Source: a bacterium | GTDB taxonomy: Bacteria > UBP18 > UBA7526 | Length of the DNA: 19,664 nucleotides | Reading direction: 5' to 3' | Assembly (NCBI GenBank): GCA_018903055.1 | Contig: JAHIPW010000089.1 | Coordinates: 1-19,664 of the forward strand | In this document: positions 7,285 through 14,249 of the stretch, piece after piece | How the letters are laid out: the number at the start of each line of letters is the position of its first letter | Numbering within the stretch: position 1 is the first letter of the stretch | Notes under the pieces: model-generated | Database searches by the model: none | Seen by the model: only the letters and a program-made list of their open reading frames with translations | What the model was told of the DNA's origin: nothing | Program-made: the position numbers and the translations under genes

Positions 7285-7850
7285 TCCTATTCCTTGGTCT
7301 GGGGAACCCAGAGAAGAGATATCAGAAGACACGCCATAACTTGGGCTTCCGCATTCTTGATTCTCTGGCCAAAAAACTCAAGATCGACATAAAGACCAAG
7401 AGATATAAATCCCTTATGGAAAGGGGAAGGATAGGAAGAAAAAAAATCGTTCTTGCCCAACCCCTAACCTTTATGAATAATTCTGGAGTGGCCGCGGCTT
7501 CCCTGGTTAGAGGTCTGGAGATTCCTCTGAAGAATCTGGTCGTTGTCTGTGATGACATCGACCTTCCTTTAGGAAGAATAAGAATCAGGAAAAAAGGTTC
7601 ATCCGGTGGCCATAAAGGCCTGGAATCCATAATTCAAAATTTGAAAAGTGAGGGATTCCCTCGCCTGCGCATCGGGATTGGGAGGCCTCCTCAGGGGATG
7701 AATCCTAAAGAGTATGTCCTTCAAAATTTTACCAAAGAAGAAAATTTACTAATTAAAAAAGCGACTGATAAAGCCGGGGAGGCCCTGATCTTCCTTGTGG
7801 AAGAAGGGATTATTCCTGCTATGAACAAATATAACATTAGTAACCAGTAA
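7281..7850 (+). CDS. pth: Peptidyl-tRNA hydrolase
   Basis: Releases the peptide from prematurely dropped peptidyl-tRNA so the tRNA can be reused. At 189 residues it has the usual length. FLGLGNPEKRY is at 4-14, the catalytic histidine in TRHNLGF (19), the substrate-binding asparagines in LTFMNNSG (66-67), the aspartate motif CDDIDLP at 90-96, and GSSGGHKGL at 106-114. The position usually written GGHNG here has Lys instead of Asn, a variant I recall from other bacteria. Starts inside the rplY stop. The last codons AGT AAC CAG TAA (encoding SNQ and stop) belong to the spacer repeat that continues downstream, so the natural C-terminus seems to have been replaced. Confidence 0.96.
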   Translation: MILFLGLGNPEKRYQKTRHNLGFRILDSLAKKLKIDIKTKRYKSLMERGRIGRKKIVLAQPLTFMNNSGVAAASLVRGLEIPLKNLVVVCDDIDLPLGRIRIRKKGSSGGHKGLESIIQNLKSEGFPRLRIGIGRPPQGMNPKEYVLQNFTKEENLLIKKATDKAGEALIFLVEEGIIPAMNKYNISNQ

Positions 7851-8057
7851 CCAGCGAACAGTAACCAGCAAAACTACAGATTACCAGAACATCAGAGTAT
7901 CAGAATGAGGATTCAGATGGTCAGAATGTCAGATTTAATCTGAAGTTTGATATCTGACCTTCTCTATCTGATAATCTGGTTATCTGATGCTCTTCTATTT
8001 TTTACTGTAAACTGGTTACTGTAAACTGTTAACTCCCGAGTGAAAGGATGGAGAGAA
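7851..8057. repeat. Large nested palindromic spacer between pth and hppA
   Basis: An inner palindrome of CAGAAyATCAG/ATCAGATT words (left 7876-7938, right 7938-7992) sits inside an outer one of AGTAACCAG words (left 7839-7870, right ACTGTAAACTGGTTACTGTAAAC about 8004-8026). Positions 7885-7916 match the reverse complement of 11576-11607 in the ychF-rpsF spacer at 31 of 32 bases. The end GTTAACTCCCGAGTGAAAGG (8028-8047) resembles the alr leader and supplies purine-rich sequence ahead of hppA. Confidence 0.85.
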
Positions 8058-10121
8058 ATGATTCCAGTATTTGGTGATTTGACATCTTTAATAGCTGCCC
8101 TGGCCTGTGGGGTAGTGGGTCTCTTCTTCGTTCTCATTCTTTCCCGAAGAATACTGAGGAAGGATGCGGGTAGTGAGAAGATGATCAAGATCTCGGATAG
8201 CATTCATCAGGGAGCCATGGCCTTTCTATATCGAGAGTATAAGGCAATCGCCTTCTTCATTCTGGCCATCGCCATAATCCTCTTCTTCGCTGTGGCAAAG
8301 AAGACCGCCTTGGCCTTCTTAGCGGGCGCCCTCTTCTCCCTCTTAGCTGGCTACTTGGGGATGCAGATTGCCACCAGGTCCAATGCCCGCACCGCTCAGG
8401 GGGCGAAGAAGAGCTTCAATGAAGCCCTTTCCATCGCCTTTCCCGGAGGGGCGGTGATGGGCCTCTCTGTTGTCTCCCTTGGCCTATTGGGTCTCTCCCT
8501 GGTCTTCCTACTCTTCATTGGTAAAGGAGAGATGGAATTATCAGATAGAATCATAGAGGCCACTTCACTCATCGTGGGATTTTCCATGGGCGCTTCCCTG
8601 GTGGCCCTATTCGCCAGGGTAGGAGGAGGAATCTATACCAAGGCCGCGGATGTTGGTGCTGATTTGGTGGGAAAGGTGGAAAAAGGGATACCGGAGGATG
8701 ACCCTCGAAATCCAGCGGTTATTGCTGATAATGTGGGCGACAATGTAGGGGATGTGGCAGGCATGGGGGCTGATCTATATGAATCCTATGTGGGAGCCAT
8801 CATCGCCTGTTTAGTCATCGCTGCCGCGGCATTCAATACCAAGGGGATGATGCTCGCCATGCTCTTGGCTGGCTGGGGAATCTTTGCTTCTATCATTGGG
8901 GTATTCTTCGTAAGGATGAAGGAGGGCCAGGATCCTCAGAGAGCACTGCGTAACGGCATGGTATCAAGCGCCCTGGCTCTGATAATGGGAGCCTTCATTC
9001 TAACTACCTACTGGTATAACGAATCCTGGAAGATATTCAATACCTTTTTTAGTGTTTTAGCCGGTCTGGTAGCGGGCCTCGTTGTGGGATTCACCGCAGA
9101 GTACTTTACTAGTGGGAAAGAGGTGCGCCAGATCGCCCAGGCAACGACTACTGGTCCAGCAACCAATATCATTCAGGGCCTGGCGGTGGGAATGAGATCT
9201 ACTGCCCTCCCCATGGTGGCCATCGGCCTGGCAACCATGGTTGCCTACTGGTTAGAAGGGATCTTCGGGGTGGCCTTGTCTGCCATTGGGATGTTATCCA
9301 TAACGGGAATGACCGTGGCGGTCGATGCCTATGGACCTATTGCCGATAACGCTGCCGGGATTGCCGAGATGGCAGGAATGGGGCCAGAGGTTCGGAGGAG
9401 GGCGGAGAGGTTGGATGCCGTTGGGAATACTACGGCTGCCATTGGAAAGGGATTTGCTATCGGTTCTGCTGCTCTGACTGCTCTTGCTTTATTCGTCGCC
9501 TATTCTAAAGTAGTGGACATCACTCTCATCGATTGCCTCAAGGCCAAGGTGGTTGCCGGACTATTCATAGGGGGAGTAGTACCATTTCTCTTTTGCTCGA
9601 TGACCATGCAGGCCGTAGGAAGGACGGCCCATAAGGTGGTGGAGGAGGTGAGGAGGCAGTTTAAGGAGATAAAAGGCCTCATGGAAGGGAAGGCGATGCC
9701 TGATTCCTATAAATGCGTAGATATCACTACCCGGGGGGCCTTAAGGGAAATGATTGCCCCCGGGATTATGGCAGTTATCATTCCTTTTATCATCGGCATT
9801 CTCTTGGGAGTGGAAACCCTGGGAGGATTTCTAATCGGTTCTTTAGTGGCCGGTGTTCCCCTGGCCATTATGCTCGCCAATACGGGTGGCGCCTGGGACA
9901 ATGCCAAGAAGTACATTGAGGAAGGAAATTTAGGAGGGAAGGGCTCTCAGGTCCATAAGGATTCTATCATCGGGGATACGGTAGGGGATCCCTTCAAGGA
10001 TACCGCCGGGCCCTCTTTAAATATTCTATTGAAGCTCATGGCCATCGTTTCATTGGTCTTTGCTCCTGTTATCCTATCCCTCAATAAGCATCTCATGGCA
10101 CTCATTGAGAGAATATTCTAA
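8058..10121 (+). CDS. hppA: K+-dependent membrane pyrophosphatase (ion pump)
   Basis: An integral membrane enzyme of about 16 helices that couples pyrophosphate hydrolysis to Na+ and/or H+ export. It is 687 residues from ATG 8058; the frame extends six codons to GTG 8040, which lies in spacer repeat. Substrate and metal motifs are intact: [11 protein letters not shown] (198-208), the Asp-rich [12 protein letters not shown] (224-235) and [15 protein letters not shown] near the C-terminus. [10 protein letters not shown] places alanine at 460 and glycine at 463, the pattern of the K+-dependent class; K+-independent pumps have Lys and Thr there. The ion-gate segment reads DLYES (D239, E242) as in the Thermotoga Na+ pump, so sodium transport is plausible but not decided. 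Pyrophosphate from PRPP-using and other biosynthetic reactions would be its fuel. Flanked on both sides by palindromic spacers. Confidence 0.95.
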   Translation: MIPVFGDLTSLIAALACGVVGLFFVLILSRRILRKDAGSEKMIKISDSIHQGAMAFLYREYKAIAFFILAIAIILFFAVAKKTALAFLAGALFSLLAGYLGMQIATRSNARTAQGAKKSFNEALSIAFPGGAVMGLSVVSLGLLGLSLVFLLFIGKGEMELSDRIIEATSLIVGFSMGASLVALFARVGGGIYTKAADVGADLVGKVEKGIPEDDPRNPAVIADNVGDNVGDVAGMGADLYESYVGAIIACLVIAAAAFNTKGMMLAMLLAGWGIFASIIGVFFVRMKEGQDPQRALRNGMVSSALALIMGAFILTTYWYNESWKIFNTFFSVLAGLVAGLVVGFTAEYFTSGKEVRQIAQATTTGPATNIIQGLAVGMRSTALPMVAIGLATMVAYWLEGIFGVALSAIGMLSITGMTVAVDAYGPIADNAAGIAEMAGMGPEVRRRAERLDAVGNTTAAIGKGFAIGSAALTALALFVAYSKVVDITLIDCLKAKVVAGLFIGGVVPFLFCSMTMQAVGRTAHKVVEEVRRQFKEIKGLMEGKAMPDSYKCVDITTRGALREMIAPGIMAVIIPFIIGILLGVETLGGFLIGSLVAGVPLAIMLANTGGAWDNAKKYIEEGNLGGKGSQVHKDSIIGDTVGDPFKDTAGPSLNILLKLMAIVSLVFAPVILSLNKHLMALIERIF

Positions 10122-10287
10122 AGTATCAGAACTTCAATAGTTACACGGATGGGCACAGATTAAAAGATACGGATTAGCACTGATTCTCATAACTAAATCC
10201 GTGTCAATGCTTAATTATTTATGCTCTCTAGGATGCCAACGAAGTGCATCCTGTAATCAGTTTAGTCAATCCGTGCTAATCTGCTTG
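10122..10287. repeat. Palindromic spacer of CACGGATTAGCACTGAT words
   Basis: The left arm (10140-10185) has ACACGGAT, GCACAGATT and ACGGATTAGCACTGATT. Right-arm words AAATCCGTGTCAAT (10195-10208) and AATCAGTTTAGTCAATCCGTGCTAATCTGC (spread over 10254-10284) are complementary. In the centre is a hairpin AGGATGC (10230-10236) / GCATCCT (10246-10252) with a loop CAACGAAGT. Nothing coding is seen. Confidence 0.75.
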
Positions 10288-10361
10288 CCCCGCACCTTTT
10301 AATATTCAGAATTTTCTGAATACTTAAATAATGCCTTTATGAATGCTAAAAAGGTGCGGGG
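10288..10361. promoter_or_regulatory. 13-bp inverted repeat over the ychF start region
   Basis: CCCCGCACCTTTT (10288-10300) pairs perfectly with AAAAGGTGCGGGG (10349-10361). Inside is a smaller hairpin, ATTCAGAA/TTCTGAAT (10304-10311 with 10313-10320). The right arm contains AAGGTG, a possible Shine-Dalgarno, and its last G is the first base of GTG 10361, a candidate start of ychF. The same inverted repeat with the same ending occurs at rplI (13346-13455). Folding of the RNA would hide the AAGGTG sequence. Regulatory function is inferred. Confidence 0.6.
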
Positions 10362-10390
10362 TGAAATTGCCGAACGAAGTGAGGCTTATT

Positions 10391-11428
10391 TTGCAGATCG
10401 GGATCGTGGGACTTCCCAATGTGGGAAAGACAACCCTATTCAATGCCCTAACCAGGGGACATGCCAAGGTTGAGAGATATCCCTTTACTACCATAGAGCC
10501 CAATATCGGCGTGGTAAAAGTTCCGGATGAGAGATTAGGGAGATTAAAAGAACTTATAGAGGCATGCGAGGTGACCCCAGCCACCATTAAGTTCCTGGAT
10601 ATTGCCGGATTGGTTAAGGGGGCAAGTAAGGGAGAAGGACTGGGGAATCAGTTCTTAGCAAAGATAAAGGAAGTAGAGGCCATAGTTCATGTTGTGAGAT
10701 GTTTCTCGGATCCCAATATTGCCCATATCGCTCCCGACCTCAATCCCATAAGAGATATCGAAATTGTCAATCTGGAGCTTGCCTTAGCAGACTTGGAATT
10801 AATTGAAAAAAGAAGAGAAAAAATAGAGAAGGACCCCAAGGCAAAGGAAGAACTTAAACTGCTGGAAAAAGTTCAAGAACGCTTGAAGCAAGAAGGGGTG
10901 CCAGAATTAAATGAGAAAGAGAGAGAAGCCCTTAAAGGGTATCATCTTCTCTCTTTGAAGCCTACTCTCTATGTTGCCAATTTAGGCGAAGGAGGAGAGA
11001 TTCCGGAGGAGTTAAAGAAATATCGGGCAATTGGAATCTATACCAAATTAGAGTCTGAGATGCAGGAACTACCAGAAGAGGAGCGCGCCCAATTTCGAGC
11101 CGAGCTGGAAATTGGGGAGATAGGGTTGGAAAGGTTGATTAGAGAAAGTTATAGATTACTGGGCCTTGTTACCTTCTTTACCTTGGAGAGAAAGAAGCTT
11201 CGCGCCTGGACCTTAGAGGATGGGAGAAACGTCAGGGAAGCAGCGGGGAAGATACATTCAGATATGGAGAAAGGATTTATTAAGGCAGAGGTAATTAACT
11301 ATTCCGAGCTGGTAAGTGTCGGCTCCTTACTTAAGGCAAGGGAGAAGGGTCTTTTAAGAATAGAGGGGAGGGATTGCAAGGTAAGGGAAGGGGATATCAT
11401 AACCATTAAATTTCACTTGACCAGATAA
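10391..11428 (+). CDS. ychF: Redox/ribosome-associated ATPase YchF (OLA1 family)
   Basis: A P-loop protein of the Obg branch that prefers ATP and binds ribosomes; its exact role is still debated. The G domain begins MQIGIVGLPNVGKTTLFNAL (1-20), followed by DIAGLVKGASKGEGLG from residue 70. The base-specificity loop is YVANLGE instead of the NKxD of true GTPases, which marks the family. A coiled-coil segment lies mid-protein, and a C-terminal TGS domain (about 262-345) includes LRAWTLEDG, IHSDMEKGFIKAEV and the conserved ending REGDIITIKF. TTG 10391 is chosen because the family has only a few residues before GIVGLPN and GTGAGG stands 6 nt upstream. GTG 10361 (355 residues) is the main alternative. 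ATG 10343 is inside the inverted repeat and unlikely. Confidence 0.93.
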   Translation: MQIGIVGLPNVGKTTLFNALTRGHAKVERYPFTTIEPNIGVVKVPDERLGRLKELIEACEVTPATIKFLDIAGLVKGASKGEGLGNQFLAKIKEVEAIVHVVRCFSDPNIAHIAPDLNPIRDIEIVNLELALADLELIEKRREKIEKDPKAKEELKLLEKVQERLKQEGVPELNEKEREALKGYHLLSLKPTLYVANLGEGGEIPEELKKYRAIGIYTKLESEMQELPEEERAQFRAELEIGEIGLERLIRESYRLLGLVTFFTLERKKLRAWTLEDGRNVREAAGKIHSDMEKGFIKAEVINYSELVSVGSLLKAREKGLLRIEGRDCKVREGDIITIKFHLTR

Positions 11429-11686
11429 TCTTAGTGTGCTAATATAAAAAAAGTAGGAAAGAAGAAGAGTAGGAAAGTAGAAATCAATGCAAAATAGAAA
11501 GAGTATCAGATTACCAGAATACCAGATGGAGAAGGACAGATATTAGAAGGTCAGATTGAGTCTGAAATCTGATTCCTGAATTCTCATTCTGATACTCTGA
11601 TGTTCTGATATTCTCAATTATTTGTAATCTGTGCTAATCCGTAATTAATCTGTGATAATCTGTGTTCAAAAAGGAGGTCTAACGGG
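11429..11686. repeat. Composite palindromic spacer before rpsF
   Basis: Three word families follow each other. AGTAGGAAAGTAGAAA (11468-11483) is identical to 18775-18790. Then a palindrome of GAGTATCAGATTACCAGAA-type words (left 11500-11559) with complement TCTGATACTCTGATG-type words (right 11560-11615) is related in inverted orientation to the pth-hppA spacer. Last is AATCTGTGATAATCTGTGT (11647-11665), identical to 15265-15283 before dnaB. The stretch ends in AAAAAGGAGGT, the ribosome-binding site of rpsF. I looked for the S6:S18 autoregulatory leader and could not recognise it. Confidence 0.8.
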
Positions 11687-12073
11687 ATGAATAAGTATGA
11701 ATCAATATTCGTCATAAATCCCAAATTGGCAGAAGAGAAGAGGAAGGAACTCATCGAGAAAGTGAAAGGGATAATAGCTTCTGGTGGGGGAAAACTTCTG
11801 AGTCTTGAAGAGTGGGGAGTGAGGAGGTTGGCCTATCCGGCAAAGGGATGCCAGGAAGGATATTACTGCCTTCTGAACTTAGAAGCTATTCCCTCAGTTA
11901 TCGAAAGCCTGGAAAGGAACTATAGAACAATAGAAGAGATCATTAAATACCTGAGCGTGAGGATAGAGGAGCGAAAACCAAAGAAGGTGAAGCCAAAGAA
12001 ATATAGACCAAGGATTCAAGAGAAGAAAGAATATTACGAAAGGAGAGGAGGAAGAGAAAGATGGCGAGAATAA
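11687..12073 (+). CDS. rpsF: 30S ribosomal protein S6
   Basis: A small-subunit protein that binds S18 and 16S rRNA. The 128 residues comprise the S6 fold (1-95: MNKYESIFVINPKL, then GGGKLLSLEEWGVRRLAYPAKG about 33-54, GYYCLLNLEA, and ERNYRTIEEIIKYLSVR) and a basic tail (96-128) rich in Lys, Arg and Tyr. The strong AGGAGG upstream fixes the start. Its 3' end overlaps ssb by 13 bp, so the two are co-translated, as in the conserved rpsF-ssb-rpsR order. Confidence 0.97.
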   Translation: MNKYESIFVINPKLAEEKRKELIEKVKGIIASGGGKLLSLEEWGVRRLAYPAKGCQEGYYCLLNLEAIPSVIESLERNYRTIEEIIKYLSVRIEERKPKKVKPKKYRPRIQEKKEYYERRGGRERWRE

Positions 12074-12480
12074 ATGTGAATCAGGTCTTCATATCTGGGA
12101 ACCTGACTCATGATCCAGAACTAAAGTATACCCCAAGTGGCCAGGCGGTGACCAACTTTCAGCTTGCCAATAACCGGAGATATCGTGATCAATCCGGGGA
12201 GTGGAAAGAAGAGACGAGCTTCATACGTATCGTTGCTTGGGCAAGGCAGGCAGAGGTCTGCAGTGAATACTTGAAAAAGGGGAGCCCGGTCTTAGTGGAA
12301 GGAAGACTGATGCAGCGTTCCTGGCAGACACCAGAAGGGCAGAAGAGAAGCATTGTTGAGATCATTGCCCAGAGAGTTCACTTCTTGAGTGCTGCTCCTC
12401 GGGCAGAGGCAGTTGAAGAAAAGGTAGTAGAAGAAGCATTACCTAAAGAAGAGGAAGGGGAGGAAGAGATCCCCTTTTGA
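12061..12480 (+). CDS. ssb: Single-stranded DNA-binding protein
   Basis: Coats single-stranded DNA in replication, repair and recombination and recruits partners through its acidic tip. The OB-fold domain covers residues 1-108: VNQVFISGNLTHDPELKYTPSG near the start, VTNFQLANNRRYRD, TSFIRIVAWARQAEVCSEYLKKG and VLVEGRLMQRSW. A short Glu-rich linker leads to the C-terminal end EEIPF, matching the canonical DDIPF partner-binding tip. Length 139. AGGAGG inside the end of rpsF serves as ribosome-binding site. Confidence 0.97.
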   Translation: MARINVNQVFISGNLTHDPELKYTPSGQAVTNFQLANNRRYRDQSGEWKEETSFIRIVAWARQAEVCSEYLKKGSPVLVEGRLMQRSWQTPEGQKRSIVEIIAQRVHFLSAAPRAEAVEEKVVEEALPKEEEGEEEIPF

Positions 12481-12601
12481 GACACAGATTCACACAGATT
12501 TTTTACAGATGGACACAGATAACGGATCTTCCTCAACTAATCTGTGATCTGTGAGAATCCGTTTTTGATCTGTGAAGATCCGTGTTAGAGGAGGAAAGAG
12601 A
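12481..12601. repeat. Palindromic spacer of ACACAGATT words before rpsR
   Basis: Left arm 12481-12526 consists of GACACAGATT, CACACAGATT, TTTTACAGAT and GGACACAGAT in 10-nt register. Right arm 12538-12586 has the complement (AATCTGTGATCTGTGAGAATC, GATCTGTGAAGATCCGTGTT). The right arm abuts the AGAGGAGG ribosome-binding site (12587-12594). The rpsR frame is open from GTG 12572 inside the right arm, which is why that earlier start is not accepted. Confidence 0.85.
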
Positions 12602-12892
12602 ATGGTTTATCAGGCAAGAGGGGGAGCATTTCGACCGAGAGAGGAAGCATTTCGACCGAGAGGGGGTGTTCGTCCCCGGTTTTTCAGGAGAGAGAAACCC
12701 TGTCGTTTCTGTGTCAAGAAAGACCTCATGATCGATTATAAGGATGTCGCCATCTTAAGGAATTACATTAGTGATCGGGGAAAGATAAAGCCCAGAAGGT
12801 TTACTGGGAACTGTGCCCGACACCAGAGGCAGCTTGCTCGGGCTATCAAGAGGGCAAGGAATATTGCTCTGTTACCTTTTAAGGGCGAGTAG
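12602..12892 (+). CDS. rpsR: 30S ribosomal protein S18, zinc-type with extended N-terminus
   Basis: The partner of S6 on the 30S subunit platform. At 96 residues it is longer than the usual ~75. The extra N-terminal ~30 residues are Arg/Gly/Phe-rich with a repeated AFRPR unit. The S18 core starts at REKPCRFC and includes [21 protein letters not shown] and the basic helix [20 protein letters not shown]. Cys34, Cys37, Cys71 and His74 (CxxC...CxxH) form a likely zinc site, i.e. the C+ form of S18. ATG 12602 is preceded by AGGAGG at 7 nt. A 561-bp repeat-rich spacer separates it from rplI. Confidence 0.96.
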   Translation: MVYQARGGAFRPREEAFRPRGGVRPRFFRREKPCRFCVKKDLMIDYKDVAILRNYISDRGKIKPRRFTGNCARHQRQLARAIKRARNIALLPFKGE

Positions 12893-13345
12893 ATACTTCT
12901 GTCATCATACTCCTCTTCCTTTCCCCTCTTAGATCTCGCCATGGCTCCCTTCCTCTTCAGTTAACAACGGTTAACATCAGTTAATAAGGATGCCTTTCGC
13001 TAACGCTCAGGAACCTTGTTTCTTCGCTATCGCTCAGAAATAGCAGTTAATAAGGATGCCTTTCGCTAACGCTCAAGAACCTTGTTTCTTCGTTTTACTC
13101 AGAAATAAGCCAAGCAAGTTGTCTCTTTCTTCGCTTTGCTCAGAAATAACAGTTGCATTTTTCAAGGCAACCGATTTTAACCGCCCCTCGTTTTCACCCC
13201 TCGGCTTTGCCTTCGGGATACTTCGCCGAGGTATCCTGAGCCGTAGGCGAAGGGCTCGGGACTAGGCGATCCTGAATGAAATGAAGGACCGTTAATAACC
13301 GTTTTTAACCGATATTAACCTCTTCAGTGAAGGAGCGAGAGATGA
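12893..13345. repeat. Repeat-rich spacer: 66-bp tandem duplication and overlapping hairpins
   Basis: No gene is seen. Outer arms of GTTAAC words (12960-12990 and 13291-13320) are complementary and 10-nt phased. Between them, a unit of about 66 bp starting CAGTTAATAAGGATGCC is duplicated (12978-13043 and 13044-13109), with a third partial copy near 13127-13155. Each unit carries two CTTTCGCTnACGCTCAGG-like words. At 13199-13252 three mutually exclusive stems overlap: CCTCGGC/GCCGAGG (13199-13205 with 13225-13231), GGATAC/GTATCC (13216-13221 with 13231-13236) and CTTCGCC/GGCGAAG (13221-13227 with 13246-13252). The open frame at 13056-13265 is made of these repeats and is not a gene. Confidence 0.8.
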
Positions 13346-13455
13346 ATCCCGCACCTTTCTTTAGAATTGGTTATGAGAAAACCTTTCGCCGATACTCAGG
13401 GATGAGATGTATAAATAATATACAGAGATATCTAAGAAGGAAAAAGGTGCGGGAT
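13346..13455. promoter_or_regulatory. 13-bp inverted repeat ending on the rplI start codon
   Basis: ATCCCGCACCTTT (13346-13358) and AAAGGTGCGGGAT (13443-13455) pair perfectly across an 84-nt interval. The right arm holds the Shine-Dalgarno-like AAGGTG and the first two bases of the rplI ATG. It is the same element as at ychF (10288-10361). The interval also contains one CCTTTCGCCGATACTCAGG word of the preceding repeat family. Pairing would mask the translation start; regulation is inferred. Confidence 0.6.
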
Positions 13456-13897
13456 GAAGGTAATTCTTAGAGAGAAGATAGAGAATTTAGGAAATATTGG
13501 GGATGTGATAGAGGTAAAGGTTGGCTATGCCCGAAATTTCTTGATACCTAAGGGCCTGGCCCTGGAGACAAATCCCAAGAACTTGAGGATTCTAGAGCAA
13601 GAGAAGAGGATGAAGGAGGCAGCAAAGAAGAGAGAGAAGGAAAAGACAATTGCCTTAGCCCAGAAGTTAAAGGAGATTTCCTGTACCGTGAGAGTGAAGG
13701 CCGGAGAGGATGATCGAATATTCGGTTCGGTCACTCCCCTGGATATCAAGAAGGCCTTAGACAGCCAGGGGATAGACATCGATAAAAGAAATATATCCAT
13801 AGAGGAGAATATAAAGACTCTGGGAATCTATCATGCCCTGATCAGGCTTCACCCTGAGGTAGAGACAAAGATAAAGGTCTGGGTGGTAAAGGAATAG
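13454..13897 (+). CDS. rplI: 50S ribosomal protein L9
   Basis: Binds 23S rRNA near the L1 stalk base. At 147 residues it has the standard length. The N-terminal domain carries the family signature, GNIGDVIEVKVGYARNFLIP (14-33). A long lysine/glutamate-rich connecting helix spans about residues 40-75 (EQEKRMKEAAKKREKEK). The C-terminal domain includes EDDRIFGSVTPLDIKKAL and ends VETKIKVWVVKE. The start codon lies in the right arm of the inverted repeat, with AAGGTG 5 nt upstream. A membrane-protein gene begins 3 bp after the stop. Confidence 0.97.
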   Translation: MKVILREKIENLGNIGDVIEVKVGYARNFLIPKGLALETNPKNLRILEQEKRMKEAAKKREKEKTIALAQKLKEISCTVRVKAGEDDRIFGSVTPLDIKKALDSQGIDIDKRNISIEENIKTLGIYHALIRLHPEVETKIKVWVVKE

Positions 13898-13900
13898 ACA

Positions 13901-14230
13901 ATGACGGGAGCACAGATCTGGGGTCTTATTGGAGGAGTCAGTCTTCTCCTTTTGGGAATAGTAGGAATCATCCTGAAGGTCTTTTATAAGGGAGAAGCCT
14001 CCCTGGGAATAGAGCTCCTCAGGCGCTGGACATTATTCGATTCCCTTATGACCATCTTCCTCCTCTTGGGGACAGGCATCCTCATTTCTGGACTTATCTC
14101 TTTGAGTATGAGCGAGGTGGAGGAAGAGATGAGATATCTCCTCTGCTTCGTAGGAACCTTATTTACCCTCATTGGCGAACTAAATCTGTTCATCAAGATA
14201 ATTCTAAGACTTCGTTCTCCAAAGAAATAA
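13901..14230 (+). CDS. Three-helix membrane protein, unrecognised
   Basis: A 109-residue protein with three predicted membrane helices at about 7-29, 45-69 and 79-102. A short charged loop (KGEASLGIELLRRW) lies between the first two, SMSEVEEEMRY between the last two, and the C-terminus RLRSPKK is basic. I do not recognise a family. It starts 3 bp after rplI with AAAGGA (13888-13893) inside the end of rplI as ribosome-binding site, and the next gene follows after 19 bp, so the three probably form one transcript. It occupies the place between rplI and dnaB where those two are normally adjacent or separated by other genes. Confidence 0.7.
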   Translation: MTGAQIWGLIGGVSLLLLGIVGIILKVFYKGEASLGIELLRRWTLFDSLMTIFLLLGTGILISGLISLSMSEVEEEMRYLLCFVGTLFTLIGELNLFIKIILRLRSPKK

Positions 14231-14249
14231 ATCTTAGGAAGGTCTACTT

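Noticed and set aside
6840-7332. Two minus-strand open frames over rplY
   Set aside because: Shadows of the Glu/Lys/Pro-rich rplY tail; low-complexity translations without a start signal.
11429-11686. S6:S18 autoregulatory leader before rpsF
   Set aside because: I looked for the conserved structured motif but see only spacer words and a plain AGGAGG site.
12481-12601. CRISPR-like array
   Set aside because: The repeat period is about 10 bp with no unique spacers of 25-40 bp, and the words invert in the right half; no cas genes are present.
13056-13265. 69-codon open frame between rpsR and rplI
   Set aside because: It lies wholly in tandem and hairpin repeats, has no ribosome-binding site, and its translation is just the repeat words; no protein-like pattern.
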